Origin: Margaritifera margaritifera
Taxonomy: Eukaryota; Mollusca; Bivalvia; Unionida; Margaritiferidae
DNA: 64,000 nt
Direction of reading: 5' to 3'
Assembly (NCBI GenBank): GCA_029931535.1
Contig: JAQPZY010000912.1
Span: 434,001 to 498,000, forward strand
Shown: positions 1-12,259 of the stretch, piece by piece
Position numbering within the stretch: position 1 is the first letter of the stretch
Layout: every line of letters starts with the position of its first letter
Position numbers and translations under genes: made by a program
Notes under the pieces: model-generated
Told to the model about the DNA's origin: nothing
Databases searched by the model: none
What the model saw: only the letters and a program-made list of their open reading frames with translations

Positions 1-221
1 TTTCTTCTTCCTGTAGTTATTGTTGTTTTCTTTCTTCTCCGTCACCGCTGCCTGTAATGATATGATTTCCATAGAGTCCCTGGAGGTAAACCTTTTTTTA
101 GTATCAACAGAAACTATTCTTGTTTTTTAAAAAAACATCCATACTCTGATTACCCTAATAACGAATAAGCGACTCAACGATCAATTCGAAGAAAAAGCTA
201 GTATCTAAACATAACCTTTTT

Positions 222-223
<2 letters not shown>

Positions 224-310
<87 letters not shown>

Positions 311-312
311 AC
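224..312. repeat. (TC)n-(AC)n compound microsatellite
   Basis: About 60 bp of pure TC dinucleotides pass directly into AC dinucleotides. The apparent reading frames across it are only repeat translations. Confidence 0.97.
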
Positions 313-584
313 TTTAATCATGGGTATATGGGACAAACATATGCGATGCGCCTGAATATCTGGCATTTGTTCCACAACACTGAATTTAGACAGCACACAC
401 TTAAACGAATGCAAGGTACTTAACTGGAAAAGCAACAAGTCGGTACGATATCGGAGTAATAACAAGATTCTAGTGGTATCAGAGTGCATTAGTACTATTA
501 AAAGTTTAGCACTGATTTATTTAAGTACCTCTTGTCAAAATACTTTCTTCAGTTTGGCTCAGCAGGAAATAACATAATCCCTCC

Positions 585-790
585 TCGTTTAAGTGGAACA
601 TTAGACACGGTAACGCAATAGCACGCAACGGTAACGGAAGGATGCGAAATTCAGTTTCTCCTTTACAGGAGATGATCTCAAAGCTGATTAATAATTGTAT
701 TGATTGTCATGCATTGATCGAGAATACTTCTAACAGTCGAACCTCCATGCTCGATGACACTTACAACAACTTTATTGTGGAGTTGTAACC
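585..790 (+). repeat. dispersed repeat, copy 1
   Basis: This stretch, rich in 'gtaacgcaa' motifs and followed by a 'gattgtcatgcattgatcg' segment, resembles 46195-46400 in the same orientation and order (gtaacgcaacg..., then gattgtcacgcaatgacc...). It is a diverged interspersed repeat of unknown class; the edges are approximate. Confidence 0.5.
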
Positions 791-927
791 AAACGGATAG
801 ATGAGGTGTTTCTAGAATTACAGTACAAAACGTCATAATTTCTGAATTGTGTTACTTAGAATACAATAATACAATCTGATGTTCCTAAATTTGGATCATA
901 CTGTCATTTATTTTCAAAAATATTTAC

Positions 928-929
<2 letters not shown>

Positions 930-1004
<75 letters not shown>
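930..1004. repeat. (TA)n microsatellite
   Basis: About 37 uninterrupted TA units. Confidence 0.97.
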
Positions 1005-1006
<2 letters not shown>

Positions 1007-2734
1007 TGTGTTTATTTTAGAAGGTTTTTTTAAATTTCTGATATCAGGCAATATGATGCAATGTATAAAAAAAATTGACTTAGTAATTCATTACACATCG
1101 ACTTAACATATCTATGGTGTTACTTACTGAATCAGAAGTGTCCTTTTTTTTTTGTTTGTTACCATGTTGTTATCTTATCATTTTTTATGTCATCTCTTCA
1201 TACGATTTCAATTCTCTCACACAATTTTAATTATCTCTTACAAACTGGAGACTAACAATACTTTTACATTTCAAATTGATGCAAAGGAATTGAAAGGAAA
1301 AATTACAGTAGGCACTACAATCATGTGAAACTCAAATCAATTTTAAAAAAATAATAAATCGCTTTCTCACACACACACATCAACAGAACAACAGTCGAAT
1401 GAACTGATATGCTCGTTTATTTCCCATATTTTATCGTTGTAATTTATATTGAAGTCTTAAAAACTTGAGATTAGTACACTTTGCATCAGGTTTCATTAGT
1501 GTAACTAGCCGATTATCAAAACATCTCTAGTAATTAGAACAGTTACCAGTTTCTCAATGCAGAGTGCTTATGATGTTTGTATCTTTCTTTCCATGATGAT
1601 TGAGCACTTCAGTAACTTCCTCAAAGTTTTCCTTTGGTCATTGAAAACGTACTGTGAACAAGGAAAATACTATAGTAATAAATTAGGAATAAAACCTTGC
1701 GACCTTCATACTTAATGGTAAAGCTCTTATTACGAGTACAGTGAAATCTATTTTGTATATGGAGCACGTGTTTATATAGGACGGTAAAAGGGCGTTACTC
1801 CTTAAGCACATCCGGAAAATGAAATGGATCCATTCATGCGGAAGTATGGGTTCCGGTTTTGCACGCTATATACTGTTAACAACCTCTTTAATTGACGACA
1901 AAATATGGTACAAAGTACAAACATGAAGTATATGATGTTAACTACTCTCTCGAAAGGAAAGTTGATAAACTGAATATTTGATTAATTTATTTCAAATAAT
2001 CAATTATCATATTTCAGTGAAAATAAACTCGTGCAAGTTTGTAAAATTGAGATGCATCTCTATGTCGAGCAGTTATTTTTATTAAATGTACATGTGGCCA
2101 TGATTGTCTATTAAAAACAAGAGGTTTTCGTTGATATTGTTCTCCACACGTGATCGTGGGGTATGTTGCGTTACCCTGCGTCTGTCAGTAACTCTACATC
2201 CTTCTTAAACCGATGGATGAAAATTCACCAGACATGTTATATAGGATCTCCAGAGTGTAGCCATCTGCAAAAAGAGTATAATTTGGTGGGTAATTCCCAG
2301 AGTCCCAGATACGGGAGCTTAATATAACAAATATATAAAAAAAATTCAATTACATTGTCATTTTTAAATAGTTTTTCAAAAAACTGTATACGTGCAGTTA
2401 TAGCGGATGGACGTATAATATTTGCAATGCATTCTGTGTTATGAACCGCTGCGGGTCACAGCCTGGAAGAAGGGGCGGGGGAAGGGATCGGTGTCGATAG
2501 AGGTGTGGAATATGTAATAGTAAAGCATGAATACTTGCCATGGAAATCAATGGAAGTAACTCTGATTTTATTATTGATCTTGGAACTCAAGTTTTCAATA
2601 AGGCATGAAACAAACAGAATGTCATAGTCGTGTGGGCTCGAATAAGCGAACCATCGACAGACTTCTAAACCAACTCTGTTATGCACTGGACTATACACAC
2701 ACACACGCACACACATATATATATATATCCTTTT

Positions 2735-3636
2735 TATAATGGTATAGTTTATTAGTTTATGATATCTTTTCTCTTAGTCTAAACAGCTGTCGTCTTATGA
2801 GTATACATACGGTAGCCTCGATCGATATTTTCACCTATTTGCTAGTAGTTTTGTGACGTTATTTCCGCGCGCAATGCTGAACTTTCGACCTAGTTCTCTT
2901 ACTTTTAGGAGTAAACATTATATTGACTAGGAATTATAGTTTAAGGTCACATTCGAAGAATGAATCAATATAGTGTTTACTGATTAAAACACTGGTACTC
3001 GAGCACTTTAGCATAATCACGCATAACCTAATTCCTGATTGGTTCGGAGAGGGTTGCATTATTTTGAAATACCCTGTTTATTGAAGACATAGTATGGGTT
3101 TTTATTTCGATTCTGCGCATTAATGCTCTATATATATATATAGGAAATAATTCTGTATTTAAATATTCTTCACAGTTACATAGAATAGAGAGGTCACATT
3201 GAATTTGATTCAGTTTGAGTGTGGGATATTATTCTTTGGATATTTATTTACTAATACAGTACATTTAGGATTCAGTACTGACTGTAATCTGAATTATTAT
3301 ACAGCTCCGTCGAATTATAAGAAACATTTCTAAAACTTGTGAGATTCCAGATTCACAAGGATTATTTGGATACAACCTAATCGTACCAACATATTAGCAC
3401 AGTGAAGGCTATTTCATTCGGAATACTACATTCGGAATATTTGGATTAACTTCCGAAACAGTGAACTTTAAAACAATTTAGGACTTTTAAGGATATTCTA
3501 TACTGTAAGTTATTTTTAATTCTTTCACTTTAATTGTTTGTTGAAATATTTTAATATTTTAGGAAATTAAAAATTTGTATTTTAAATCTTGAAAGCTTGT
3601 TTGAGTCTTTTCTTTTGTTACATAACCCCTAGTCGT

Positions 3637-3640
<4 letters not shown>
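2735..3640 (+). mobile_element. Decayed solo LTR related to the LTRs at 5.4 and 10.2 kb
   Basis: Read on the plus strand this segment matches the reverse complement of the LTRs at 5411-6254 and 10203-11047. Shared landmarks, in order, are a gattggttcggagaggg segment (the LTR has the complement of 'ccctctaagaaccaatca'), a TATATATAG box near 3130-3142, 'cattcggaatac' motifs, an 'aggatattctatactgtaa' block and the terminal 'agtcgtaaca' ending at 3640. No gag or pol follows or precedes it, so it looks like a solo LTR. Its start is eroded by a TA/AC microsatellite, so the left edge is approximate. It is clearly more diverged than the two LTRs are from one another, so it is an older insertion, in coding orientation plus. 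Confidence 0.8.
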
Positions 3641-3686
<46 letters not shown>

Positions 3687-3702
3687 AGAGAGAGAGAGAG
3701 AT
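3641..3702. repeat. (TA)n-(GA)n microsatellite
   Basis: TA repeats 3641-3684 followed by GA repeats, starting directly at the end of the solo LTR. Confidence 0.95.
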
Positions 3703-4790
3703 ATCGTACAGTGAAGCTTGTGTGCTGTTAATCCATTTAATTTATTAATATTCACGATTACACAGTCCCGACTCTTGTTGATGCTCACTCTAACGTTTAT
3801 ACGCACCACTGATCTTGCACGTGCGTCCACTGATGATAGCACTACGACTACACGTCAAAGGCAAAGGCTATAGTATTTGGGACAAGAACTTTTCTAACGC
3901 TGTGGACGTATAAACAACACATCAGTAAAATCATTACAAAACGGTCATTTAATGAAAAAGAACACGGCTAATATTTTGAAAATAATTCTTATATTTGCAT
4001 CATTTGCATTTTAGAAAAGAGGTTAATTCTGTGTAAAAGTTAGACTAGAGTCTTTTTTAAACTTTTGAACATAAATGTGATACAAATATTGTTTTAAATA
4101 ATATTTTATTTTTCAGAGTTTGGTTGCGCCTCATTCAATGAGTTGATATAAAATGTGCTCAGTCCATTTCTTTATAGACTTATGAAGGAAATTTTTAAAA
4201 CTGCTAGGCAGCATGTGGGTTATTCAGGTTGTTTGCTAGAATAGACTTTACCATTTTTGGATGTTTGCTAGAGTAACTCGTCTTGAATAATAGTACATCT
4301 TATGCATTTTTCAACAAGGGAAAGATAACTTTTTGGGGGATGCTGGTTGGATTCTTTGTTTTGTAATTTTTAAATTGCTCGCGGCAGAATGCTGTAACAT
4401 ATATAACTCTGGTTTGAATATTCTTTTGTGCCTTAAAAAATTAAACATTATTTTGTTTGTTTAAACATTTTGTCCCTGAATCAAGCAGAATATCGATACC
4501 ACATGGGGGGTAGAAACATAAGTGAATTTTCTTGTACATCAGATTGTGCAAGGAATGTTGCAACCTCGTCAACAGCTCAGCTTTATACATAGTGTGCGAA
4601 ATTAATTCTTTTTGCATATGCGGTTGCATGAATGGAGGATGGGTTATATATTCAATTCTATCGTTGTAATGAGACCGGTAAAGCTCGAAAAGTTAATATG
4701 AAATTTTAAGAGTGTTTTTAGATTGATGAAATACATGCATTAGCCGTTGTTAACGCAATTCGTGTCATAAACGTCTTTTACTACCTGCGG
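3703..4790. other. non-coding stretch without recognised feature
   Basis: No supported gene. The short minus-strand frame at 4441-4629 has no recognisable domain or splice context. Confidence 0.5.
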
Positions 4791-4794
4791 CACT

Positions 4795-5150
4795 CGTGAA
4801 AAGATCACTTTCTTGTACCACACGATGACATAGATATGGTATAAGTAGTATATCGTTTAAAATATCACATTCTTGTACCACACCATGACATAGATATGGT
4901 ATAATTAGTATATCTTGAAAATGTCACTTTCTTGTATCACACGATGAAATAGATACGGTATAAGTAGTATATCATGAAAATATCACTTTCTTGTACCACA
5001 CGATGAAATAGATACGGTATAAGTAGTATATCATGAAAATATCACTTTCTTTTACCACACGATGAAATAGATACGGTATAAGTAGTACATCGTAAAAATA
5101 TCACTTTCTTGTACCACACGATGAAATAGATATGGTATAAGTAGTATAGT
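4795..5150. repeat. ~60-bp tandem repeat, about 6 copies
   Basis: The unit contains 'cactttcttgtaccacacga' followed by 'tgaaatagatacggtataag' and 'tagtatatc'. Six copies follow one another with few substitutions. The inner copies are most alike, which suggests recent unequal exchange. Confidence 0.95.
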
Positions 5151-5410
5151 GAGACACTTTGACTGTCTATGGGAATCTGCAGATTATATGGCATGCGGGG
5201 AAATTACCATTAGGCCGCCATTTTTTTTTATTTATTTTTTATTCTAATAATTTTTGTAATTTTTTTTTTATTTTTTTATTTTATATTGTTAATTAATTTT
5301 TTTTTGCGGCATTAATTGGGACAAAAGGAAATTAATATTATGCCTCCATTTTCTATGGGATTCTGAGGAACAATGGGAAATCCTATAGATAGGATTCCAA
5401 TAGTGTGTGT

Positions 5411-6254
5411 TGTTATGACTCTAGGGTAATGTAACAAAATAAAAGACACAAACAAGCTTTCAAGATTAAAATGCAAATCTTTAATTTCCTAAAATATTAA
5501 AAGAATTATAATAATTCAACAAACAATCAAAGTGAAAGAATTAAAATAACTTACAGTATAGAATATCCTAAAAAGTCCTAAATTGTTTTAAAGTTCACTT
5601 CCTGATGTTAATCCGAGTAATCCGGATGAAGTATTCCGAATGAAAATAACCTGTACTGTGCTGAAGATGACAAGTTCTGATTAAATCCAAAATAATTCTT
5701 GCAAGTCTGGAATCTCACAAGTTTTAGAATAACGTCCGATAATTCCACGGAGCTGTATAGTAATTCAGATGAATTACTAATTAAATAAATTCCACACTGA
5801 ACTGAATAATCTCAATACCCTCTCTTCATTCAAGCAATTGTAAAGAATGATTTATCACTGGAGGAGTTGCTATATATACATTACAAGTGCGCAGATATTG
5901 AATGGTAAATCCCTTTCTCCGTCTTTAATAATATGGTATTACAAAATAACACAACCCTCTAAGAACCAATCAGGAACTAGGTTACGCGTCATTTACCCAA
6001 AGGACTAGCGTACTGAAATCTTAAAGAGTAAACACAATATTGATTCAGAATGGAATGTGACCTTTCATTGTTGATTTCCAAAAGTTCATTGCTAGGTCGA
6101 CTTCATTTTTCCGCGCAATTGATCATGTGACCACTTATTGATCGAGCAGTAGTCGTATCTATACTGATATGCTAACCACTTATTCAGACTAAAAACAAAG
6201 ATCATAAATTAGTAAATTAAATCATTATAAAAGTAGAGGCATGATTCCGTAACA
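5411..6254 (-). repeat. 3' LTR of the retrotransposon
   Basis: It starts 'tgttatgactctagggtaat' and ends 'gattccgtaaca', and matches 10203-11047 almost base for base. On the coding strand it holds a TATATATAG promoter-like box (complement of 'ctatatata' near 5871). Confidence 0.95.
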
Positions 6255-6469
6255 CCCTCATCCATCAACAAAAAAATAAGGATTTATGCAATAAAAGCTT
6301 ATTTTTTAATATGTACTTCCAACATATAAGTAATTAAATCAAAAAGAAAATTAATACATGATACAGTCATGTATACAAAACAGTGTAACGGTGGTATTAT
6401 AGACGTGAAAATACATCATCGATTAAATTTTACTAAGAAATAGCCGTAACCTTAGCTTCTATTGATTTT

Positions 6470-6850
6470 ATTTGTCCATGTCTCACAATCATGCCCTGAA
6501 AAGGTAACACAGGCACGATAAAAGTCACTTTTATATTGATGATCAGGTTCGCTTCGCTGAATCTCTTGAAGAATGGTTCTATTAGATCTTGCCACATGTC
6601 GTTGCAGATGATGACATCATCGATGTATCCATCGCAATTTCTATTCGGATGTTATTATATTCATCAGACGTTGGAACTTGGGGAACCTTCATCCCAAATG
6701 GTACGACTTTGTATTGGTAAAGTTCTGGAGTCGTTAATGCAAATTTTTCTTTCTCTCCGTAAGTGAAATTTGGTAGAACCTTTTCAATAGGTCAATTTCT
6801 TGCGACGTATTAGTCATTTCCAATCCTGTCTAGAAACTGGAAATGAATAT
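6470..6850 (-). pseudogene. Reverse-transcriptase remnant
   Basis: Three minus-strand frames together show the order typical of a retroviral-type RT: an 'EIDLLKRFYQISLTER' segment near 6785-6740, then 'LYQYKVVPFGMK', then 'CDGYIDDVIICNDMW' with the catalytic YIDD at 6627-6616, and an 'SEANLIINIK' segment near 6555. RT copies the element RNA into DNA. Frameshifts, stops and a missing piece between the second and third blocks make it non-functional. RNase H is not recognisable before the 3' LTR. Position is the notable point: it lies 3' of the integrase remnant, not between protease and integrase. Confidence 0.8.
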
Positions 6851-7450
6851 GTCCAGGTGACTCTATTTACTTTCTATACTCTATACAGCTATACAGGTAC
6901 GGAAAGTGTTATTTTGTTTCTGCACTGAAACATGGTAAACTCCAGTCACTTTTATTTGGTTCAAGTCATTTTCCAATAAATTCCGAATCTTGTTTGAGAG
7001 GTGACATCATGGAAAATTGTATTGGTTCATGTAGAATGTCTGTAAATAAATATCCATTTTCTTCTATCAATTATTTCAGTTCGTAAATCTCAGGCGGCAG
7101 TATGTGCGAAGTGTAGTGACTTCAAATCATCTCTTCAGATTTCTCATCTTCATTTAAACCTTCAATGTGTGAGACAAGTACTACTAAAGTAATCGATAAT
7201 TTATATGGCTATTTCTATCTACATATTGTTCTAACATTCTAACATTTTGACAAAGTTGTTTCTGCTTTCTCCTCCCAAAAGTATTAATAATAATTTAAAT
7301 TCCCTAACCTTTTGTCAGTAGTATAAGGACCAAAATACTTAACCTAAAGAGGATTTTTGGGGTATAGGTAGCAAAACTAATACTCTATTATCTGACAAAA
7401 AAAAACTCCTATACTGACCCCTCGCAGCAAACAACAATAATTGGAGACCT

Positions 7451-9974
7451 TCAACCAACTCCCTTCCTGTTCCACAACAATTCCCAATTATATACCATCT
7501 CATAACAATATGTTACAATAATTCGTTCTAAAGCCTGATATAGTATCTGCTTCAAAAGACCAAACAGTGTGAAGAACCCGACCAAAACTCTCACTATGGT
7601 CTCAGTTTTAATATTCCACAAAGGAATAGCTTTTGTAAAACATGTAGACGCACACTTCGCCGACAAGTATTGGTTACCTAACATCGTCTCATTTATTCCT
7701 AAACGAGCAGACAACGACGTTTCATGGACTACACTAAGTAATTCCTGACGATAGTATCTAGGAACTACTATTTTACCAACTGACCACTCGTCACCAGCAA
7801 TTACCCTAAGCAATCTCTGTTTCCGTTCAAGGACTTCACTCGTCAAGAAGTAACAAGTACCTTCTTGCGTGGCTTCAGTTTCAGTCATAGCCCCCTGAAA
7901 CAAACAGGAGATATCCGAATCTCCCTGTTGTAAGACATCTAGTGCTTGTCTTATTACACCCTGACTATTTTTATGAGACATAGTAGTTGAAAGAGTATCA
8001 CTATCAATACTAGATTGAGGATCAGAAGTGACCTCATGAAAAGCCTGACTCACCAAGGTGTCCGCTAAAGGAAATACATCCTGTTCAACAACAATATTCT
8101 CAAGAGCATACTTTGCCATAGCTCTAGTAACTTCACAAGCTGGATTTAAACCAGGGATTTCTACTTCAATATGATCAACTCTTTGATCCATACTAAGCTT
8201 GTTAGTTACAAGTGGATTAACCACGACCTTATCGTTCGCTAGGTCATTACCTAGTAATAAATGAATGCCCTTAATAGGCAAAGAAGCCACTGCTCCTATG
8301 GTCACAGGTCCCGAAACTAAGTCTGATGACAAATTAACACAATGAAGAGGGACATTAACATATCCACAATCTACCCCGTGTATTAATACACTTTCACTAG
8401 TAGAAGACTTCTCAGAAAACGGCAAAATGCTATCTAACAATAGACTCTGAGAAGCTCCTGTATATCTTAATATCTTAATAGGAGTAGCCTTATCCAAGTC
8501 ACCAACAAGTGACACAGAACCCTTCGACATGAATGGTTCGTAATTCTTCATTACAAAATCAGACTGAGGTAAGCTAGCCTCCAAACAAATATCATTATCA
8601 TTGATAAATGACCCTGACCTTGACTTCTTGATAACTAGAGCATTTGGAATTGCTCTATTATAATTCTGAGGCCTAAATTGCAACTTTAAGCAATCAGAAA
8701 TAACATGTCCCTTCATCTTCCAATCTGAACATGTGGGCAGAGATAAGGTTTTCTGATATTCCCTATCAGAATTTTGATTCTTTACAATCACATCACCCTG
8801 AGGTCTGAAATTACCTGAACGACTTTGAAATAATTTCTTAACATAAGATTGTTGAGGAAAAGTTTTAGTTATCAATGGAACCTTGTGTATTGAAGAATAT
8901 TTATCAGCTGTGATTGCTGTCTTTTCTAAAGTCTCAACTCCTTTCTCATTAAGATACACCTTAATATTATCACTGACACAATTCTTGAATTCTTCAATCA
9001 ATACCAGTTGTTCAAGATTATCATAATTGCCTTCAACCTTCTTAGATGTACACCATCTTGTAAGCAAACGTTTCTTTTCCCAAGCAAATTCTACATGAGT
9101 TTGATTTATTTCCTTTTTACATTCTCTAAAGTTTTGACGATGAGTTTCAGGTACCAACTCATAAGCTCTTAAAATGTATTCTTTGACCACTTCATAATCA
9201 GCAGATTGTTCAGATGAGAGTGCCGTATAAACATCACTAGCTTTGCCAGTTAACACACTCTGCAATAATGAGGTCCACTTCTCTTTTGGCCATTCCAGAT
9301 TCTCGTCAATTTTCTCAAAACTGAGAAAATATTTGTCTATCTCCTTTTCTCTAAAAGGGGGAACCTGTCTCAAATGTTTGGCCAAATCAAAGTATGAACC
9401 CTGATTGTCATGAGATTGCCTTTTGCTGGTCAATTCTAATTCCCTTAGTCTAAATTCTCTATCAGAATTTTGATTCTGAAATTCTCTAACTTTGTCTCTC
9501 TCTTTTTCCTCATTATCTCTTAATTTATCCTCCCTATCTCATAATTCCTTCTCTATTACCTTTGTTTATCCCTCTCTTGTATTTGTATCTCATTATCTCT
9601 TACTTTATCCTCCCTATCTCTTAATTTATCTTCCCTTCTTTCTTGTCTTTCCCATTCCTTATCTTCCCTTCTTTCCTGCATGTGTATCTGTTCCCATTGA
9701 AGTTTGATCTTTTCAATCTTTATGTCTTTAGCTCTCTGTAATTTCTTTCCCAAACCAGACGGAGTTTTTTCTTAACACTTGAAACCCCCTCTTCAAAAAT
9801 ACCTGATTGTACCAAATATTGAATCAAGATACTTCTAATATCCTGCTTCAACATGGAAGCCTTCGCTTCAGTGAGACTATAATGTTGAGCAATTTCAAGT
9901 AATTCGTCCTTCTTTAAGGACTCAAATTTCTCCTGGGTAGGATCAGCTAAGAAACTCTCTACTCTGGATGTCAT
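7451..9974 (-). pseudogene. gag-protease-integrase polyprotein remnant
   Basis: The N-terminus (9974-9720, beginning MTSRVESFLADP) and a highly charged coiled-coil-like stretch (9753-9556) are linked by frameshifts to a 660-codon open frame (9433-7451). That frame has a SCAN-like retrotransposon gag domain (roughly residues 25-180), a zinc knuckle at 8731-8690 that reads CSDWKMKGHVISDC, so its second Cys is Trp, and a protease region reading LRYTGASQS near 8464, in which Tyr stands where the catalytic Asp of DTG belongs. The related fragment at 22.7 kb keeps DTG. Near the C-terminus 'IVVPRYYRQELLSVVHETS' matches the start of the integrase HHCC zinc-binding region. Two internal deletions then remove most of the integrase core, leaving 'CASTCFTKAIPL' and 'NIKTETIV'. 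The long open frame is therefore not evidence of function: gag may assemble, but protease and integrase lack key residues. Confidence 0.88.
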
Positions 9975-10149
9975 TATGAAAGCCTGTTAGTTTCTCTTTA
10001 TTTCTTAATCTGGAAATCAAAAAACCACTAAAATTTCAAACAATGAAATTCAAATCCCAAAAAGAAAACTTTCAGAAGTATCAAAATCTCTGAAATATTA
10101 AAACTTCGAAAATATTTAATTAAATCTAAATTTCAAAATATTTAAATTC

Positions 10150-10202
10150 GGATCCCGAAATTATTCTAATTTCTAATCCGAGACGAGCTCCCCAATTTAT
10201 CC
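10150..10202 (-). other. 5' leader and primer-binding region
   Basis: On the coding strand the 5' LTR is followed at once by 'ggataaattggggagctcgt', a leader of the 'attggggGCTCGTC' kind that the second element also has at 22091-22110. I cannot assign the priming tRNA. Confidence 0.5.
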
Positions 10203-11047
10203 TGTTACGACTCTAGGGGTAATGTAACAGAATAAAAGACACAAACAAGCTTTCAAGATTAAAATGCAAATCTTTAATTTCCTAAAATATTAAAAGAATT
10301 ATAATAATTCAACAAACAATCAAAGTGAAAGAATTAAAATAATTTACAGCATAGAATATCCTAAAAAGTCCTAAATTGTTTTAAAGTTCACCTCCTGATG
10401 TTAATCCGAGTAATCCGGATGAAGTATTCCGAATGAAAATAACCTGTACTGTGCTGAAGATGACAAGTTCTGATTAAATCCAAAATAATTCTTGCAAGTC
10501 TGGAATCTCACAAGTTTTAGAATAATGTCCGATAATTCCACGGAGCTCTATAGTAATTCAGATGAATTACTAATTAAATAAATTCCACACTGAACTGAAT
10601 AATCTCAATACCCTCTCTTCATTCAAGCAATTGTAAAGAATGATTTATCACTGGAGGAGTTGCTATATATACATTACAAGTGCGCAGATATTGAATGGTA
10701 AATCCCTTTCTCCGTTTTTAATAATATGGTATTACAAAATAACACAACCCTCTAAGAACCAATCAGGAACTAGGTTACGCGTCATTTACCCAAAGGTCTA
10801 GCGTACTGAAATCTTAAAGAGTAAACACAATATTGATTCAGAATGGAATGTGACCTTTCATTGTTGATTTCCAAACGTTCAGAGCTAGGTCGACTTCATT
10901 TTCCCGCGCAATTGATCATGTGACCACTTATTGACCCAGCAGTAGTCGTATCTATACTGATATGCTAACCACTTATTCAGACTAAAAACAAAGATCATAA
11001 ATTAGTAAATTAAATCATTATAAAAGTAGAGGCATGATTCCGTAACA
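10203..11047 (-). repeat. 5' LTR of the retrotransposon
   Basis: It starts 'tgttacgactctaggggtaa', ends 'gattccgtaaca', and is followed by gtgt, which also precedes the other LTR. Confidence 0.95.
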
Positions 11048-11296
11048 GTGTGGATAATATTATGTATATTTTCTTCATCAACGTAGACTTAGATTCATAT
11101 TAGAACATATACTGACGCAAAAGAAAAAACTATGCCAGTGTGGAAATTCCAAGAACGAAAGACAGGAATAACGGAAGAAAAGGGGACTTTTGTGATCTGT
11201 TTTTGAAATTTCATTTCTTAATCACGAGAATATACGAAAAAACGTAAGTGTGTCTTTGTCGTATTTTGTTTTCTTAAGTATAGATAACATGGACAA

Positions 11297-11299
<3 letters not shown>

Positions 11300-11367
<68 letters not shown>
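11300..11367. repeat. (GA)n microsatellite
   Basis: Pure AG/GA repeat; the two frames through it on either strand are artefacts. Confidence 0.97.
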
Positions 11368-11371
<4 letters not shown>

Positions 11372-11566
11372 CACATTTTATACCGGAGGGATTTCGTTTT
11401 TGTTTTATTTGGCAAACATTTGGCTAAAAGATCTTTACCAAGAGATCTAGGCGGACTCTGAAAAGAACTATTATTCTACCAAATCTTAATCTATAACGAA
11501 GTGATCTGATATTGGGTCAGCCAAGTTTAATTAGTGGGTTAACCCTCTCTGGTTAACCACTCCAAC

Positions 11567-11640
11567 AATCCTTTTCAAGGCCACCAAATTGTCTTAAAAA
11601 CATTGATACTTCTCAGTCATTACAAATCGGTGTGTTTTAT
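11567..11640 (+). other. Decayed copy of the histone-type 3' signal of the viral basic-protein gene
   Basis: The bases 'aatccttttcaaggccacca' followed by 'aattgtcttaaaaacattga' and 'gtgtgttttatgtttgtg' align in order with the 3' end of the gene at 56.1-56.7 kb (ccttttcaggcccccacc, aattgtcttagaaacagaga, gtgttttatgttttgtg). The stem is degraded and no coding remnant is visible upstream, so this is an isolated relic. Confidence 0.55.
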
Positions 11641-11858
11641 GTTTGTGCATGTCAACCTGACGTGCCGTGATCAAAGTTTCCCATAGCCAACATGTCTACG
11701 TGAAACCAATATGGAAAACCGTATACAAAAACTACAATAAAAATAGTATTTTGATATTTCTACATCGTGAAAAAATTATATTTTACTATAATTTGTACGC
11801 TAAAATCAATACATTGTTACTAGTTTTTTGACAGGTCATTGTAAATAAAATGTGGCGT

Positions 11859-11859
<1 letters not shown>

Positions 11860-11940
<81 letters not shown>
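11860..11940. repeat. (TC)n-(AC)n microsatellite
   Basis: The same compound architecture as the repeat at 224-312. Confidence 0.97.
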
Positions 11941-11944
<4 letters not shown>

Positions 11945-12218
11945 AGCGTTCGATTCCTACGACTGATGCGAAACATTTATCCAATGATAAAGCTGTACGT
12001 AATCTTCATTTTTTTTTGTCTACTCGTGTGACACTTTGCCAAAGTTGTAATATATCGGTGACATTTTCACATACTTTAATTGTATTTATTTTTTATTTAT
12101 TTATCATAGTTTCTCTTTTTTATATATCCCACATATAAAAAAGAAACCGATACAAGCTGAAGTGGAACAACACATAAAGAAAACACAAGTAGTGGAGCTA
12201 TATAAAGGGCTTGTATCC

Positions 12219-12259
<41 letters not shown>

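Larger units (their letters stand above)
313..2734. other. AT-rich non-coding stretch
   Basis: I see no gene here. It holds a (TA)n tract at 930-1004, a short (AC)n at about 2696-2716 and a dispersed repeat at about 585-790. The minus-strand open frame at 2456-2716 runs into microsatellite and shows no recognisable domain. Confidence 0.6.
5411..11047 (-). mobile_element. LTR retrotransposon, Ty3/gypsy class, Gmr1-like gene order
   Basis: Two ~845-bp direct repeats beginning TGTTA and ending TAACA bound 3.9 kb of internal sequence, and GTGT lies on both outer sides as a likely 4-bp target duplication. All coding remnants lie on the minus strand, so 10203-11047 is the 5' LTR and 5411-6254 the 3' LTR. 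Along the coding direction I find gag (9974 to about 8600), a CCHC-type region (8731-8690), a protease active-site region (about 8464), an integrase zinc-binding region (about 7780-7680) and integrase-core remnants. Only after these does a reverse-transcriptase remnant with YIDD appear (6627-6616). Integrase before RT is the order known for Gmr1-like elements of Ty3/gypsy. The element is non-autonomous: stops, frameshifts and internal deletions break every enzyme. The two LTRs differ at roughly 14 sites by my eye, so the insertion is fairly recent. Confidence 0.9.

Noticed and set aside
205..489. 94-codon minus-strand frame rich in Arg-Glu and Cys-Val
   Set aside because: It is the translation of the (TC)n-(AC)n microsatellite with random flanks.
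4795..5150. CRISPR-like array
   Set aside because: The repeats are contiguous with no unique spacers, and the window is eukaryotic.
9492..9707. Ser/Leu/Pro-rich plus-strand frame
   Set aside because: It is the antisense shadow of the charged coiled-coil part of gag.
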